This document shows, piece after piece, positions 1-10,820 of a stretch of 64,000 nt of DNA. Source of the stretch: Fragum whitleyi. Its lineage: Eukaryota > Mollusca > Bivalvia > Cardiida > Cardiidae. The stretch spans positions 33,499,058-33,563,057 of the forward strand of contig OX411543.1 in the NCBI GenBank assembly GCA_948146395.1, written 5' to 3'. How positions within the stretch are numbered: the stretch's first letter is position 1; every line of letters begins with the position of its first letter. The notes under the pieces were generated by a model, which saw nothing but the letters and a program-made list of their open reading frames with translations, was not told where the DNA came from and ran no database searches. The position numbers and the translations under genes were made by a program.

Positions 1-400
1 AATTTCCAAGATAGTGTCTGTCTGTGAATGCAAGTTTAAGTCGTTTCAATTCTTTGAATCGTTCTGCATTCAAGATGCAAATTTTAACGTCAGTTAATGG
101 TTTGATAATTGCTACTCTACTTTGCAGGTATACTGACTTGGATAAGTTAAAATACGAGAAACGCCAAATTTCTTACTTTTTAATGTTTTTTCCCAACACG
201 ATTAAGAATGTATACGTGAACCCAAGGTACTAAAAATCAATCTGTAACATTTATGTACCAACTGAATATTTAATCACAAGTCTTTACAGGAACTTCTCGA
301 TTTAAGGTGGGCGATTTGAATTATTTATGGTTTCAATCCATCCTGCATTTTTTCAGATATAAACACAATACATGAATATTAAATACATCTTTTCAAGAAT
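1..400. other. No recognisable feature
   Basis: AT-rich sequence. No exon, repeat family or RNA gene was recognised. Confidence 0.5.
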
Positions 401-410
401 CCAGACTCCT

Positions 411-651
411 GGGCCCGAGGTTATTAAACTTTTTATTCTCAATTCAAAATTGTCTCAAATTTCAATTCGAGATTAAAACCATAATTCTGTTATAATACTC
501 ATTTTAATATATTATCATAAAAGATAATATTGATAAGTTGTTATTTATAACAACTTATTAATATTATCTTTTATTTTCAAACATTTATTTAAATTTAAAA
601 TTTGAGAAAATTCTAAGTTGAGCACGAGAAAAGTTTTTTAACCTCGAGCCC
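411..651. mobile_element. Palindromic MITE, intact copy (GGGCCCGAGGTTAT ends)
   Basis: It starts GGGCCCGAGGTTATTAAAC and ends TTTTTTAACCTCGAGCCCT (inverted repeat). The two halves form a long imperfect palindrome centred near 540, where AACTTGTTATTTATAACAAC-type pairing occurs. 241 bp, no coding capacity. It is the reference for the interrupted copy at 9101-10464. Confidence 0.7.
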
Positions 652-860
652 TGAAGAAGTCTTGTCACTTCTTTTAAATTATATTGATTTCACCTTCGAC
701 AAATATCTGAAGTAAATGCAAAATTACTTATACTGCTTGTCTTAAGATTAAATTAACTAATGCCCTAGAAATTGACTTCAAATGTCGGATTAAAATAAAG
801 ATTTAGAAAAATCACTAAGTGCGTTTTTTTCTTCCGTAAAACAACTATGATATTGCTTAA

Positions 861-1006
861 TGTGGTGGACACGTCAGAGTTTCGCAATATTTCGCTACTC
901 ATGATTTTTCAATGTTGACCGAGGTTTCCAAACGAAGGCATTCGTTTAAAACTGTTTAAGTTCATTTCTTCCGGAACGTTGCCAAACTTCAACGAGTCCA
1001 CTAACG
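861..1006. mobile_element. TTAA-flanked short palindromic MITE, diverged copy
   Basis: It begins TGTGGTGGACACGTCAGAG after TTAA and ends CGAGTCCACTAACG. It shares AATGTTGACCGAGGTTTCC with the copies at 42279 and 63370. The terminal repeats are more eroded here. Confidence 0.55.
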
Positions 1007-1394
1007 TAAGGTGTCTTTTTTCTGAAGCGGACATCTGACTTAATCATTATTTGACGGAGTAAGAAATTTTTTGAGATTCGCAAAATAACACAAAGTAAAT
1101 CAGCGAAGGTGACTATGTTAATATTGCTATTAATGTGTCCTATTATTTACTCTAAGAAACAAAAGCTATTCCTCAGACGATATGGTTAATGAATAAATTG
1201 ACAACTCTTCAGTTTCCCGGGGCCAAAACAAGTCATCCTTCACGCTAAAACGGACACTCAGGAAAAAGGCACCAGCATCAGGCGGCTTTTGTGAAGACCA
1301 ATACAGATGTCAGTATTTACTCATTTGAGATACATTTGAGATAAATTGATAATGATTTTTCTGCATATCATACTTTCAAAAAATGAGCCAATCT

Positions 1395-1605
1395 GCCTTG
1401 CGTTCAGGATGAAAACTTTGGCAAAACGCTTTCGAAACGATACAGCGCTTTGCACGTATGTGTACGTGCAAAGCGGGGTATCACCTCAAAGCGCTCGCGA
1501 AACGCTTTTACATCCTGAACACAGGGCTGAACATACGTACACGTGCAAAGCGGGGTATCATCTCAAAGCGCTCGAGAAACGCTTTTACATCCTAAACACA
1601 GAGCT
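1395..1605. repeat. GCAAAGCGGGGTATC repeat, tandemly duplicated copy
   Basis: TTCAGGATGAAAACTTTGGC, then twice CGTGCAAAGCGGGGTATC(A/C), CTCAAAGCGCTC and GAAACGCTTTTACATCCT. Unit length is about 85 bp. Related single copies are at 13475-13585, 33925-34030 and 46045-46105. An open frame of 91 codons across it is incidental. Confidence 0.55.
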
Positions 1606-1619
1606 GAATTTATACGAAT

Positions 1620-3300
1620 AATATGGTGAACCGTTTGGGTCAAAAGTCAACTAAAAGTCAAGCGTGCTTAAAACAGACGTGCATCCTAAATTAATAAGGT
1701 GCACCCTGAAATGTTTTGGTTCATCTGTACGTTTTTGGGTGTAAGTCAGTATCACATTTCTCTTCCTAATAAATATGATTTTTTATCAAACATTTGTCAT
1801 TTTAGGAACATTCCAAGCATCATGGCTAATGTTATTCCCACTAGAAATCTGTGAAGGATGATCCATTTCTTTCTTGTCTACCAAATTTCTTTACAGTGAG
1901 AATATGCCGTTAAGAGCATGATGTACAATTTCCCTCAAATCCACATAGCGTCCTCCGAAGGTTTATTTTTACATGATGCCGTACGGATGATGAAACTCGG
2001 AATGTTTAAAGAGACAAAATAGGAAATAGAGGCCCGGAGGGTACACACGTAAGGCGCATAGACGAGAGATATGTAAATAAGATTTGAATATATTTTCTCC
2101 AATTTTTGAGCTAGATTTTGCTGGAAACCATTTTCCATCTAGAAATCATCAAACTCGTTCTTTTTAAGTAGCGAATTTTGGGAAATTCGTGAAATTATAA
2201 CGAGTTATTTTGTATGCGCATAGTATTTTATTAATCGTCAAGCAGTAACGGCGGGTATATCGAATTCGGTAATGAGAAACGCTGACTAAGATGATGTAAA
2301 GTTGTCCTGGAGGCAATTAATTCGCGATCGCAGCAAACAAACGGGATCAAAACATAGGCGTAACTAGGACTTCGAAATTTATACGCGCTCAGATGGCGAC
2401 CAACATAGATAGTATAGGATAAAGGCGTGTATAGACTGTGACAAAATATGAATATCCCCCGTCTGCTCCCATTTTCTATAATCATGTCGAGCGTTGTTTA
2501 ATTATCAAAAAATCGTAACTACAGCTTAAAGCTGTAGTTACGATGTTATGATCATTCAGCAACAACATTTTTCGAAAGAGGATAAATTTGTGTTACGTAA
2601 AAGGAGCTACGCCCTTGCAAAATATTGTGGCAGAAAGGTTTCTTATGTGTCTACTTTGTGTACTTGCATGCAAATAGCTGCGTGCTCTTAATTTAGTTTA
2701 TGCCAGTATGAATAATTTGTTTTGTCAGAATTAAGAATTCTTATTTCGATAGAATAATAGTATATATTAAACAAATTTTCCATAGGGCCAGAAATTTGTC
2801 ATAAAATGTTCAAGTTCCAAAATAGAACGATGAGAATATGAAATTTGAAAATTTGAAAGTGAAAATCATAGAACGAATATTATCATGGGACACTTTCACT
2901 CCAGCTTTCACTAAAGATTGTCTTGTTTATTTCTTTGTTATCAAGTGAAGTTGAAACAAGACGACAATAAATTAATTTGATTAAATAACTTGAATTTCAA
3001 ATCAGAAAAATGAGAACTGAAGAAAGAATAATTTGACACTTGAGAAAATTCAGGCTAGAATAGAATTGACATTGACAATAGTTAATTTCATACAAAGAAA
3101 TAAGAAATAGTCCAACTTGATTTTCTTCAGTATCATTTTTGGTTTAAATTTTGCGTAAAAAGTAGTCATAATCATATTTCCTTTCTAATACATCTCATCC
3201 TTTATCTAAGCCTGATGAACATGATTAACGTATGCCAATGGCGCCATTGAATATCGTAGCCTGGAATTTTTGTACGATATTTTTGACAACGCAGGGTGTT
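1620..3300. other. Non-coding AT-rich stretch
   Basis: Apart from the palindrome at 2513 no structure was found. Open frames on the - strand at 1935-2138 and 2231-2485 resemble no family I know and have no splice context. Confidence 0.5.
2513..2543. repeat. Perfect 31-base palindrome
   Basis: TCGTAACTACAGCTT is followed by one A and its exact complement AAGCTGTAGTTACGA. No gene or transposon end was recognised around it. Confidence 0.85.
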
Positions 3301-3303
3301 ATT

Positions 3304-4376
3304 AGCTCACCTGAGCACAAAGTGCTCAAGGTGAGCTATTGTGATCACTCACTGTCCGTAACGAGTCCGTCCGGCGTCCGTCCGTCTGTCCGTCCGTCAA
3401 CAATTTCTTTAAACACCTTCTCCTCCTAAACCACTGGGCCAATCAAGCTGAAACTTGGCAGGGATGTTCCTTGGGTAAAGCTTTTCAAAAGTTGTTGAAA
3501 GAATTTAATTTCATTAAAAACTCTGGTTTCCATGGTAACGAAAAGTCTGAAAAATGGCCGAAAATGGCTGAAAATACTAGAAAAGATTCTTCTCCCCCTA
3601 AACCACAAGGCCCAACAAGCTGAAACTTTGCAGGGATGATCTGTGGGTGAAGCTTTTCAAAATTTGTTAAAATGATTTAATTTCATGACAAAAATCTGGT
3701 TGACATTGTAACAGAATATCTGAAAAATGGCCGAAAATGGCTGAAAATATTCGAAAAAATTCTTCTCCTCCCAAACCGATAGGCCAATCAAGCTGAAACT
3801 TGGCAGGGATTATCTTTGGATGAAGCTCTTTAAAAGTTGTTTAAATAATTTAAATTTCATCAAAAATTCTGGTTGCAATGGTAACGGAATGTCTTTAAAA
3901 TGGCCGAAAATGGCTTAAAACCTGAGAAAAAATTCTTCTCCTCCCGAACCACTTGGCCAATCAAGTTGAAACTTGGCAGGGATGATCCTTGGGTAAAGCT
4001 CTTCAAAAGTTGTTAAAATAATTTCATTTCTTCAAAAATTCTTGTTTCCATGGTAAAGGAAAGACTTAAAAATTGCATAAATTACCAAAAATCATTAACA
4101 AATTCCTCTTCTCTTCAACCATGAGGCCAATCAATTTTAAACTTGGCGTGGATGTTCTTTACTTGTAGGTATACCAAATTTGTTAAAATTATTTGCCATG
4201 GTAAGAGAAAAGTTGAAAATTTATGAAAATAAAAAAAATCAAATTGCAGTTGGGCAAAATTTAACCAATCTAAATGTACATCAAACAAATTCTGGTATTC
4301 AAAATATGGTTGACAAGTTATGAGTGACTAACTCAGGTGAGCGATATAGGACCACCGTGGTCCTCTTTTTTTTTTT
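3304..4376 (+). mobile_element. Helentron-like non-autonomous element (HINE/pearl type) with 173-bp core repeats
   Basis: The left end AGCTCACCTGAGCAC folds with the adjacent GTGCTCAAGGTGAGCT. The right end has TCAGGTGAGC, an inverted copy of the left terminus, followed by a hairpin AGGACCACCGTGGTCCT and a T-run. Between them are a GTCC-rich head (3358-3400) and about five tandem core units of 173 bp that begin TCTCCTCC at 3419, 3591, 3764, 3937 and 4110 and decay toward the 3' end. This is the HINE architecture: subterminal inverted repeats, tandem core, 3' hairpin. It has no coding capacity. Confidence 0.75.
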
Positions 4377-4542
4377 ACACCATTTGTGTTAACATAATCG
4401 TGTGGAGTTCAAATGTCTTTCAACTATCATGTCTCAAAAGTTCACGGCAAGATAATCGCGCGGTCCCCGTAAGGAGAACTACAATAGGTCAACTAAATAG
4501 TCGCGATTCAAAGAAACTTTCGAAGTCACTATATAAAAGAAC

Positions 4543-4620
4543 CGATTTGTTTGTTTGAAAGGGGTTCAACACCGCTGTCAACAATCTTTCGGCTATATCG
4601 CGGCGGCTGTAATTCAGCTA
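4543..4620 (-). mobile_element. SINE tail fragment, inverted
   Basis: TTTGTTTGTTTGAAAGGGGTT, AACACCGCTGTCAACAATC, TTTCGGCTATATCGCGGCGG. The complement gives CCGCCGCGATATAGCCGAAA and a GTT-rich tail, the same 3' domain as at 21785-21845. Confidence 0.6.
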
Positions 4621-5384
4621 TTTGTAGTACCAAACCCTTCTTTGATAGTCTGGTATTTGATAAGCTGATGTGATACACTTATTTTTATTTCTTGTTTCAA
4701 ATCGTGGAGTGAATAACTTCGAGGTCAGATTTTTGAAGTTGTGTAAAAGCTTCTTTATTTTAAGATCAATTAACTATCTTAACAATCATTGGCTGTGTAT
4801 TAATTTGGTAGAAAACGTATATATTATTCATTTCAATTACAATTATAATCAGCAAAACCGTCTGGGTTTTGGTGGCTGTTTTAATTCAAATTTTGGTCAT
4901 TTCGGATTTGAGACACAGAAAACTTGCGACTGATTCACGCCAAAACGTCAGCTAAAAGGTGGACCATTGCCCCGTGGTATATAGAAAATTATTTTGGTAT
5001 TTTGAGTTCACAAGATTGTTTAGTCGAAGGATCTGGTTAAATGCTGTTCAATGGCTTAAAGTATAGTTATCAATCGATAATTGTTATACAATTAGGAAAA
5101 ATACATTTTATTTTAGGGTGGTCTAGAAAGCATCGTTAACGGGTCAGATAGTGATTTTTTTTCTTTCTAATCAAATGGTATTTTTTTAAAATATAATTCA
5201 TGGTCACAAAGAGTTCAGATTCAAAGTGAACCTGTACTACATGCACTCGAGCCAGATTAATATGTCCTTCAATGCTTGTTTATTAATTTACGATATTGTG
5301 AAGCTATTCTAATGAAGCTATTTCAAATGCTACATTGTTATTTCAAATGCTACATTGTTCTCATATATCAATATATATCTATGC

Positions 5385-7290
5385 ATGTTCATGCGCTTGC
5401 TGATCGGCAGTTCCGTCCCTTACATATTACTTCTGGCATTTTATGTATATGGTGAGATAGACAGCATTTGCAGTTTTCGAAGTGTGTGTATCTTTATCAG
5501 CCGAGATGGCCCCAAGGCTTGAATTGAAGGTCTTAATGCTTTGCATAATCTGACATGTTTGACATATTGTTGCTGGGCAAGGTCAAGAGTGTCCTGGCGG
5601 GGTGTTTTGAGTGCAATGATCTAATTTTGCTCTGACGAGGTTGTCTCTGGGGGCCTTTTGCCTGCGGTAAGCTACACATTGGTTTCTTAGGGAATATTTT
5701 ACTGAGTCCACTCGGCGCATCGGTAGTTGCTTATCTTTTCCAAATCGGGATGGTATGTCACCACAAGTGGTATTATGTTGATTGTTGAAGCTTGTTCTCA
5801 TACAACTGTAGGTCTTTCCATTGTGTAGCAGTGGCTTCGACTATGGCAGAGAAACGGTTCCGTTTTTGTAACCTCTGTTGAGTAGATATTCTGATAGCTC
5901 CTTGTTTCGTTCCTCCCATGAGCTCTCCTTTGTGCAGATTCTACGGATTCTTAGTGCCAAATTATATTAAATGTTTTTGCAACAGTGTCTTGGATCACAA
6001 CTTGTTGGAAGCAGGTATTGATGCTTACCTGTTGGTTAAGAATATGAATATTAATGAACAATTGGTTCATTTCTTTCTATTTGTGATACAGTGTCGAGGA
6101 AGACATGCTGTTTATTTGATATTTAGGAAGTACATTTTGTATTTGGATTAAATGTGTTGGCAGCAAACAAAAATTCTTAAAGCTTTTCGGGGCCACTTCA
6201 TGAACCGCAATCATGAGAGTGGCTGGTATAGGACCGTTATAAGGAGTTGGCTCTCAAGACGACCCCCAAAAAATATTTGCAAATGAAGGTGCCATTTGAG
6301 TTTCTATCGCCGTGCCTTGTATTTGGAGGTAATGTTTCCCATTAAATTCAAAGTTGTTGCACTGGAGGATGAGGGTTAGAAGCTCCACCAGTGTTTCAGT
6401 GGGAGGGGCTTTGACATCTCTAGTGTCCCAAACTTCTTTGTAAGTAGTTTTCCCATCTCCGCGAGGGATATTTGTATGAGAGAAGTGACGTCTATTGACA
6501 CCAACATTGTGTTCTTTGGAAGTTGCTGAGGGTCAGCTTTTCGAAGGTAGTCGGTAGAATCTTGCAATTAGGACTTTAAGCTAACAACATGTGGTCTGAG
6601 AAGGAACTCCATAAATTCGGATATAAGTCGGATGGCTATTACAATGGGTCTGTCGGGATTACCAGGTTTGCGAATCTTAGACAGGAGATAAAATCTACCT
6701 TCCCGCGGATTTTTTACCGACAAGTAGCCGAAGTTGTCTTCACATATAAAATCGGAGTCTACAGTGAATTCAGATTTTTGGTTTGTTTTTTTGATACTCT
6801 TGTGTTGTGATGGTCATGTTGGAGTTCCCTGTAAAATTGGGTGTCCTTAAAATGGCGCTCTGCCTCAAAGACACTACCGCTGACACTTTGACAGCAGATT
6901 TTATTACAATCTCGTTGTTCTTTAATGAACAAAGGGCTTGCCTTTCATGTCTACTTAGATTTTCATTAGATTTTAGACTTGTACGAGTCGAGACGATGTC
7001 CGTTTCGACGTTATGTACGAATGTTTCAAATATAGTTAATTGTTTGGTGGTTCCCATGTACATTTACATTAGAAATGCGGGTATTCCGCATCGTCATTTT
7101 TTTGTGCTGAAAGGTGGGACCTGTGAATCAGTCGCACCGAAAATGTGTTGGTTTAAGGTCGATGTGTCTAATGTAGTAATGAAGTCAGAGAAAACACCTT
7201 GGTGGCTTTCGGGGCCATAGCATGTGTCATACAAAGGTTCTGGTTTGGTAAAATGTAACTTGAGTCTAAGTCGTCTGCTGAACTCTTTTT
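5385..7290 (-). pseudogene. Degenerate Penelope-like retroelement (RT + GIY-YIG remnants)
   Basis: Reading the - strand from high to low coordinates gives Penelope-family motifs in the right order but in shifting frames. They are: an N-terminal FSRRLRLKLHF block near 7275; NLSRHERQALCSLKNN with IVIK near 6960-6860; YLLSKIRKPGNPDRPIV near 6705-6655; LVSIDVTSL (the RT motif with catalytic Asp) near 6500; QMAPSFANIF near 6290; YRRQKAPRDNLVRAKL at 5669-5622; and a NAVYLT/YVRDG remnant near 5460-5410 where the GIY-YIG endonuclease begins. The YxDD box is not recognisable and stops interrupt the frames, so this is a dead copy. Known members encode a reverse transcriptase fused to a GIY-YIG nuclease. 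Both ends are approximate. Confidence 0.8.
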
Positions 7291-7299
7291 TTTATCATT

Positions 7300-9100
7300 A
7301 ATCAATCGACCACGATCGAAGTTCGGTGGTTTAGGACAATAATCCGGCTTTTTAGTTACTGCTTATTGAGTTCGGAGCTGGAAATTTGGTATAAGATGTA
7401 TTATCTTTCCATTTGAATTTACGAACTCTGCTACTTTTATTCTGATTAAAAGGGGAGCTCGTTTTGAGTTAGTATTGCACTGATTGCATAGTTTGAATTT
7501 TTTTCTCCGCTTTGTAGTATTTTTAAGTTTTTGATGCAACCATTTCACATTTGTTTTGCATGGTAGTGAATGAACGAGAATCCACATCAATATATAATTT
7601 CTGTTACATTCTTAGATGAAATAACACACATAGCATTTGCAGGGAATAACTCATTTTGAGATTCGTTGAAATATTTTTGTTGTTCTTTTATCATTACAAT
7701 CAGAGTTTTTTTCTAAATTTTGAATTTTGAATTCTTTAACATCGGAGTCCACGGTCGAGAGGCAAGTACCGGCTCAGAGGTAGGAGTGTCCGATAATTGA
7801 GAACTAAATATGTTCTCTATTTTGTCCGTACGTTGAAGTAAGGGTACACTGTTTGCTTTAATAAAACAGAGTAGCTAACGCAATCGATTCTGTTTTTTTT
7901 TTTTCAAATAATCCCTTTTTGTATTGGAATTCAATTAAAGCCAGCGTAAAATTGAGCAATTTTAACATTAATTCAATTTGTATTCACACAATTTAATCTT
8001 ACTGAAGTTGTTTCCCAATTCAATTTCCTTTAAAATGAATTGAATGTTCTGCCTGAGATGCAAAGTCGAGTTTTTCTACTGTACCTTGATACCTTGATTT
8101 AGTCTATATCTATCTTCGAAAATTAAACGTGTCTTATGGTCGGGGGGGGGGGGGGGGTGTCTCTTTCAGCTTGTAAAATTCCGGGTCCCTGAAAGGTATC
8201 ATAATTTTTTTACAAGTCTAGTTGAATGGCGAGCCTGTAAGAATATATGTCTCTGTCTCTCTCTGTGGTGCTTTCTGTCTGTCTGTCCGTCTGCCTCTCT
8301 GTCTGTCTCTCTCAATTTAAATAAATACATTCATGGAAGTATTCAGCTTACAATAAAAATTCACTTTGTCATATGAATAACATACATAACATAGATAAGA
8401 AAGTTCTGCTAAATATGTCTTTTTCTGCAATATTACACGTAAGAACGATTTGGTTATGTGAAAAAGTTTCAAAATTGGCGAACTTTCGTCGAGATAATTT
8501 TCGTTTATCGTATTTCACATGTATTTTTTTTTTCTTACTAAATGGATGAATCACTCTTGTATGCCAGCAGAAACGTCCACCATTAATTCTTTCAGTTCTT
8601 TGACTTGATTTGCCGGAAATAAGCTGTTGGCGAGTCAGTAGAATCTAGGGCTCCGGGATTCGACCTTTTAAACTGAACGTCGTTCGTCCGAGTCTTAATA
8701 TAACGGCCTTACTCTGTTATTTGTTGTTGCCTCTGAAAAAGATGACGGCTAATCAACAAAGCAGTTCGTCTGTCGTTCTAAATATTCCGCTAATAAAAGG
8801 AATAATAAGCAGGATGGTTCCTCTAAAAATATGTATATATGGCCGTTCACCTACAACCCGTCTTCAAGCGTGTGAAATACCGGACGGATTTAGGAAGGAT
8901 AAATATTGTCAATACTAATTTATTTTGGGCTACTCGTCCTTTTCTTGGACGACAGTCACACAGATTTGAATAACTAGAAATAAGACATACCTAACTAGTC
9001 ACTCGAAAATGGGACTTTCCGGATTTGTTAAGCTTTCTGAAGCACACCGTGCCCAGTGGTATCTTCGTGCTCATCCTTCGTCCAGCGTGAGTAATGTATC
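7300..9100. other. Non-coding stretch with low-complexity tracts
   Basis: It holds the G16 run and a CTGT/GTCC-rich patch (8250-8310). The first 300 bases may be the diverged far 5' part of the Penelope-like element, but no motif is clear. Confidence 0.4.
8142..8157 (+). repeat. G16 homopolymer
   Basis: Sixteen consecutive G bases followed by TGTCTC. A run like this can form a quadruplex. A GTCT/GTCC-rich patch follows at 8250-8310. Confidence 0.85.
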
Positions 9101-10464
9101 AGGGCCCGAGGTTATAAAACTTTTCTTATTCTCAATTCGAAATCTTCTCAAATTTGAATTCGAGATTAAATTCATAATTCTGTTTTAATACTCATTTTAA
9201 TGTATGATCATAAAAGCTAATATCAACTTATTAATACAGTGGTCTCGCGATATCTCGATCACACACGGGACCGACCAATTTGCTCGAGTCATCGCATGAT
9301 TCGAGTTATTGCCAGTACGCAAAATTCTATATTTTGCCTTCAAAATATGCAGTACCTATGAAAAATACTCTTAGAGAAGTAGTTGTATGAAGAACGAACG
9401 ATTTTATGATATAAAACGATTTGTTAATTTGGTCAAATTGTCACGCAGCGTTGAAAACCCCATAAAAAACACAAAAAAAGTCGATTAAGACGTCGGCGTC
9501 AATGTTAGTGGTGTATGTTCTCTGTACATTCAGCAATTTTAATGAGAGGCATTACAACATGTATATTCTTTCTTCCTTGCAATATTTTCAACGCTATCGT
9601 TTCTTAACTACAAAATTTTAGACGTTTTATCAGTCAGAAGATAGGCGAGGTTGCAAGTAATTCAATCTTTTCTCACAATGTATTCTTTTAAACTTACTTC
9701 CTCCAAGACAATTAAAAATCAATGCATTTCTCTTTAATTACGTTTTTGTGCCGAACTCTATCGATGGGTGACCGAAATATTGAAACTTCAGCTGAAAAAG
9801 TGCAGTTTTGATGTTTCGGCGGGCAATCGTCAATATCTTTCGTTATAAAAGTGAATAATTTGCTGAATTACTCACGGGGATGATTTTCGAAAGACTTTCA
9901 AAATGATGATGAGCATTGATACCACAAAAATGCCTTTTTTGTTTTATTGTTTTTTCAAAGTCTTAACATTATTTTCTGATCATTAATTTCCCGTCATTAA
10001 CACCCTTAAATTGAACAAGTTCGGCATTCAAAGAGGTGTGAAAACAAGTTGTCTGACTTGTCGAAACCCCGTGAAAAAGTTCTAAAGGTATTCCTGACGA
10101 TGGGCCGAAATAACAAATACACGCTGTAAGTTAATTTTGATGCAAAATAATGTCAGAAGGTGCCAACCCCTTTCCTCGTGTGAATGCTGTAAAGTTTGAC
10201 CACTTGACCGAGATTGCTGCTCGAGCGATCGAGCAATTGCGCGTTCGAGTAAATGCAGTAATAACCAACAAATAAATAGAGTTTTTGGCGTCTGATTGGG
10301 ACCGGAAGGCGAGCTCGACCTTATGCATGAATTCGAGTTTTCGCCCTCTCGAGGTAACGCGGGACCACTGTATTATGTTTTATTTTCATACATTTTTTTG
10401 ATAAATATAAAATTTTAGAAAATCCTCAGTTGAGTCTGAGAGAGGTTTTATAACCTCGGGCCCT
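9101..10464 (+). mobile_element. Palindromic MITE (GGGCCCGAGGTTAT ends), interrupted by a Tigger-like insertion
   Basis: The left end AGGGCCCGAGGTTATAAAAC and right end GTTTTATAACCTCGGGCCCT are near-perfect inverted repeats. The intact relative is at 411-651. The interior is interrupted at a TA by the element 9237-10370. Removing that insert and one TA restores the sequence of the intact copy around TTATTAATATTAT. Confidence 0.75.
9237..10370. mobile_element. Tigger/pogo-like TA-inserting DNA transposon remnant (1134 bp)
   Basis: The ends CAGTGGTCTCGCGATATCTC and GAGGTAACGCGGGACCACTG are inverted repeats starting CAGTGGTC, the form seen in Tigger/pogo elements, and both sides are flanked by TA (9235-9236 and 10371-10372). 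No transposase frame remains; the longest open stretch is 65 codons. It is either non-autonomous or decayed. It is nested in a MITE, which proves the TA target duplication. Confidence 0.75.
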
Positions 10465-10474
10465 GAAATTGTCT

Positions 10475-10790
10475 TCGGTTCTTTTCACATCTCCTCAGTA
10501 GCCACTGAGCCAATTTCAACAATACTCGACAGAGAAGCGTCATTGGTGAACATTCTCGAAAGCGGTTCGATAAATATTAATTGACCCCAAAATATGGACG
10601 TAGCAGGGCGTAATCGATTGTTACCTTGAAATCTTTAAAATATCTATTCTTCCAAAAAGGTGGGTCGATTGGAAAAGAAACATGGCATGAGATATTCCTT
10701 GGATCAGTCTTCTCAAAACTTGATGTTTAAATTTTGATAAGCCCCCAAATATGGAAATGGAAGGGTGTGATTTGCCATGTATTTTCACTT
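10475..10790 (+). mobile_element. Headless core-repeat fragment of the 30206-type Helentron-like family
   Basis: Two diverged core units are visible. CCCCAAAATATGGACGTAG near 10584 and CCCCCAAATATGGAAATGG near 10742 correspond to CACCCAAATATGGGCATGG in the 30206 element. No head or 3' hairpin is present. It lies between the MITE ending at 10464 and the next Helentron-like element. Confidence 0.4.
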
Positions 10791-10820
10791 TACAGTTATA
10801 GTTCAGACTTGCTTTTTTAT

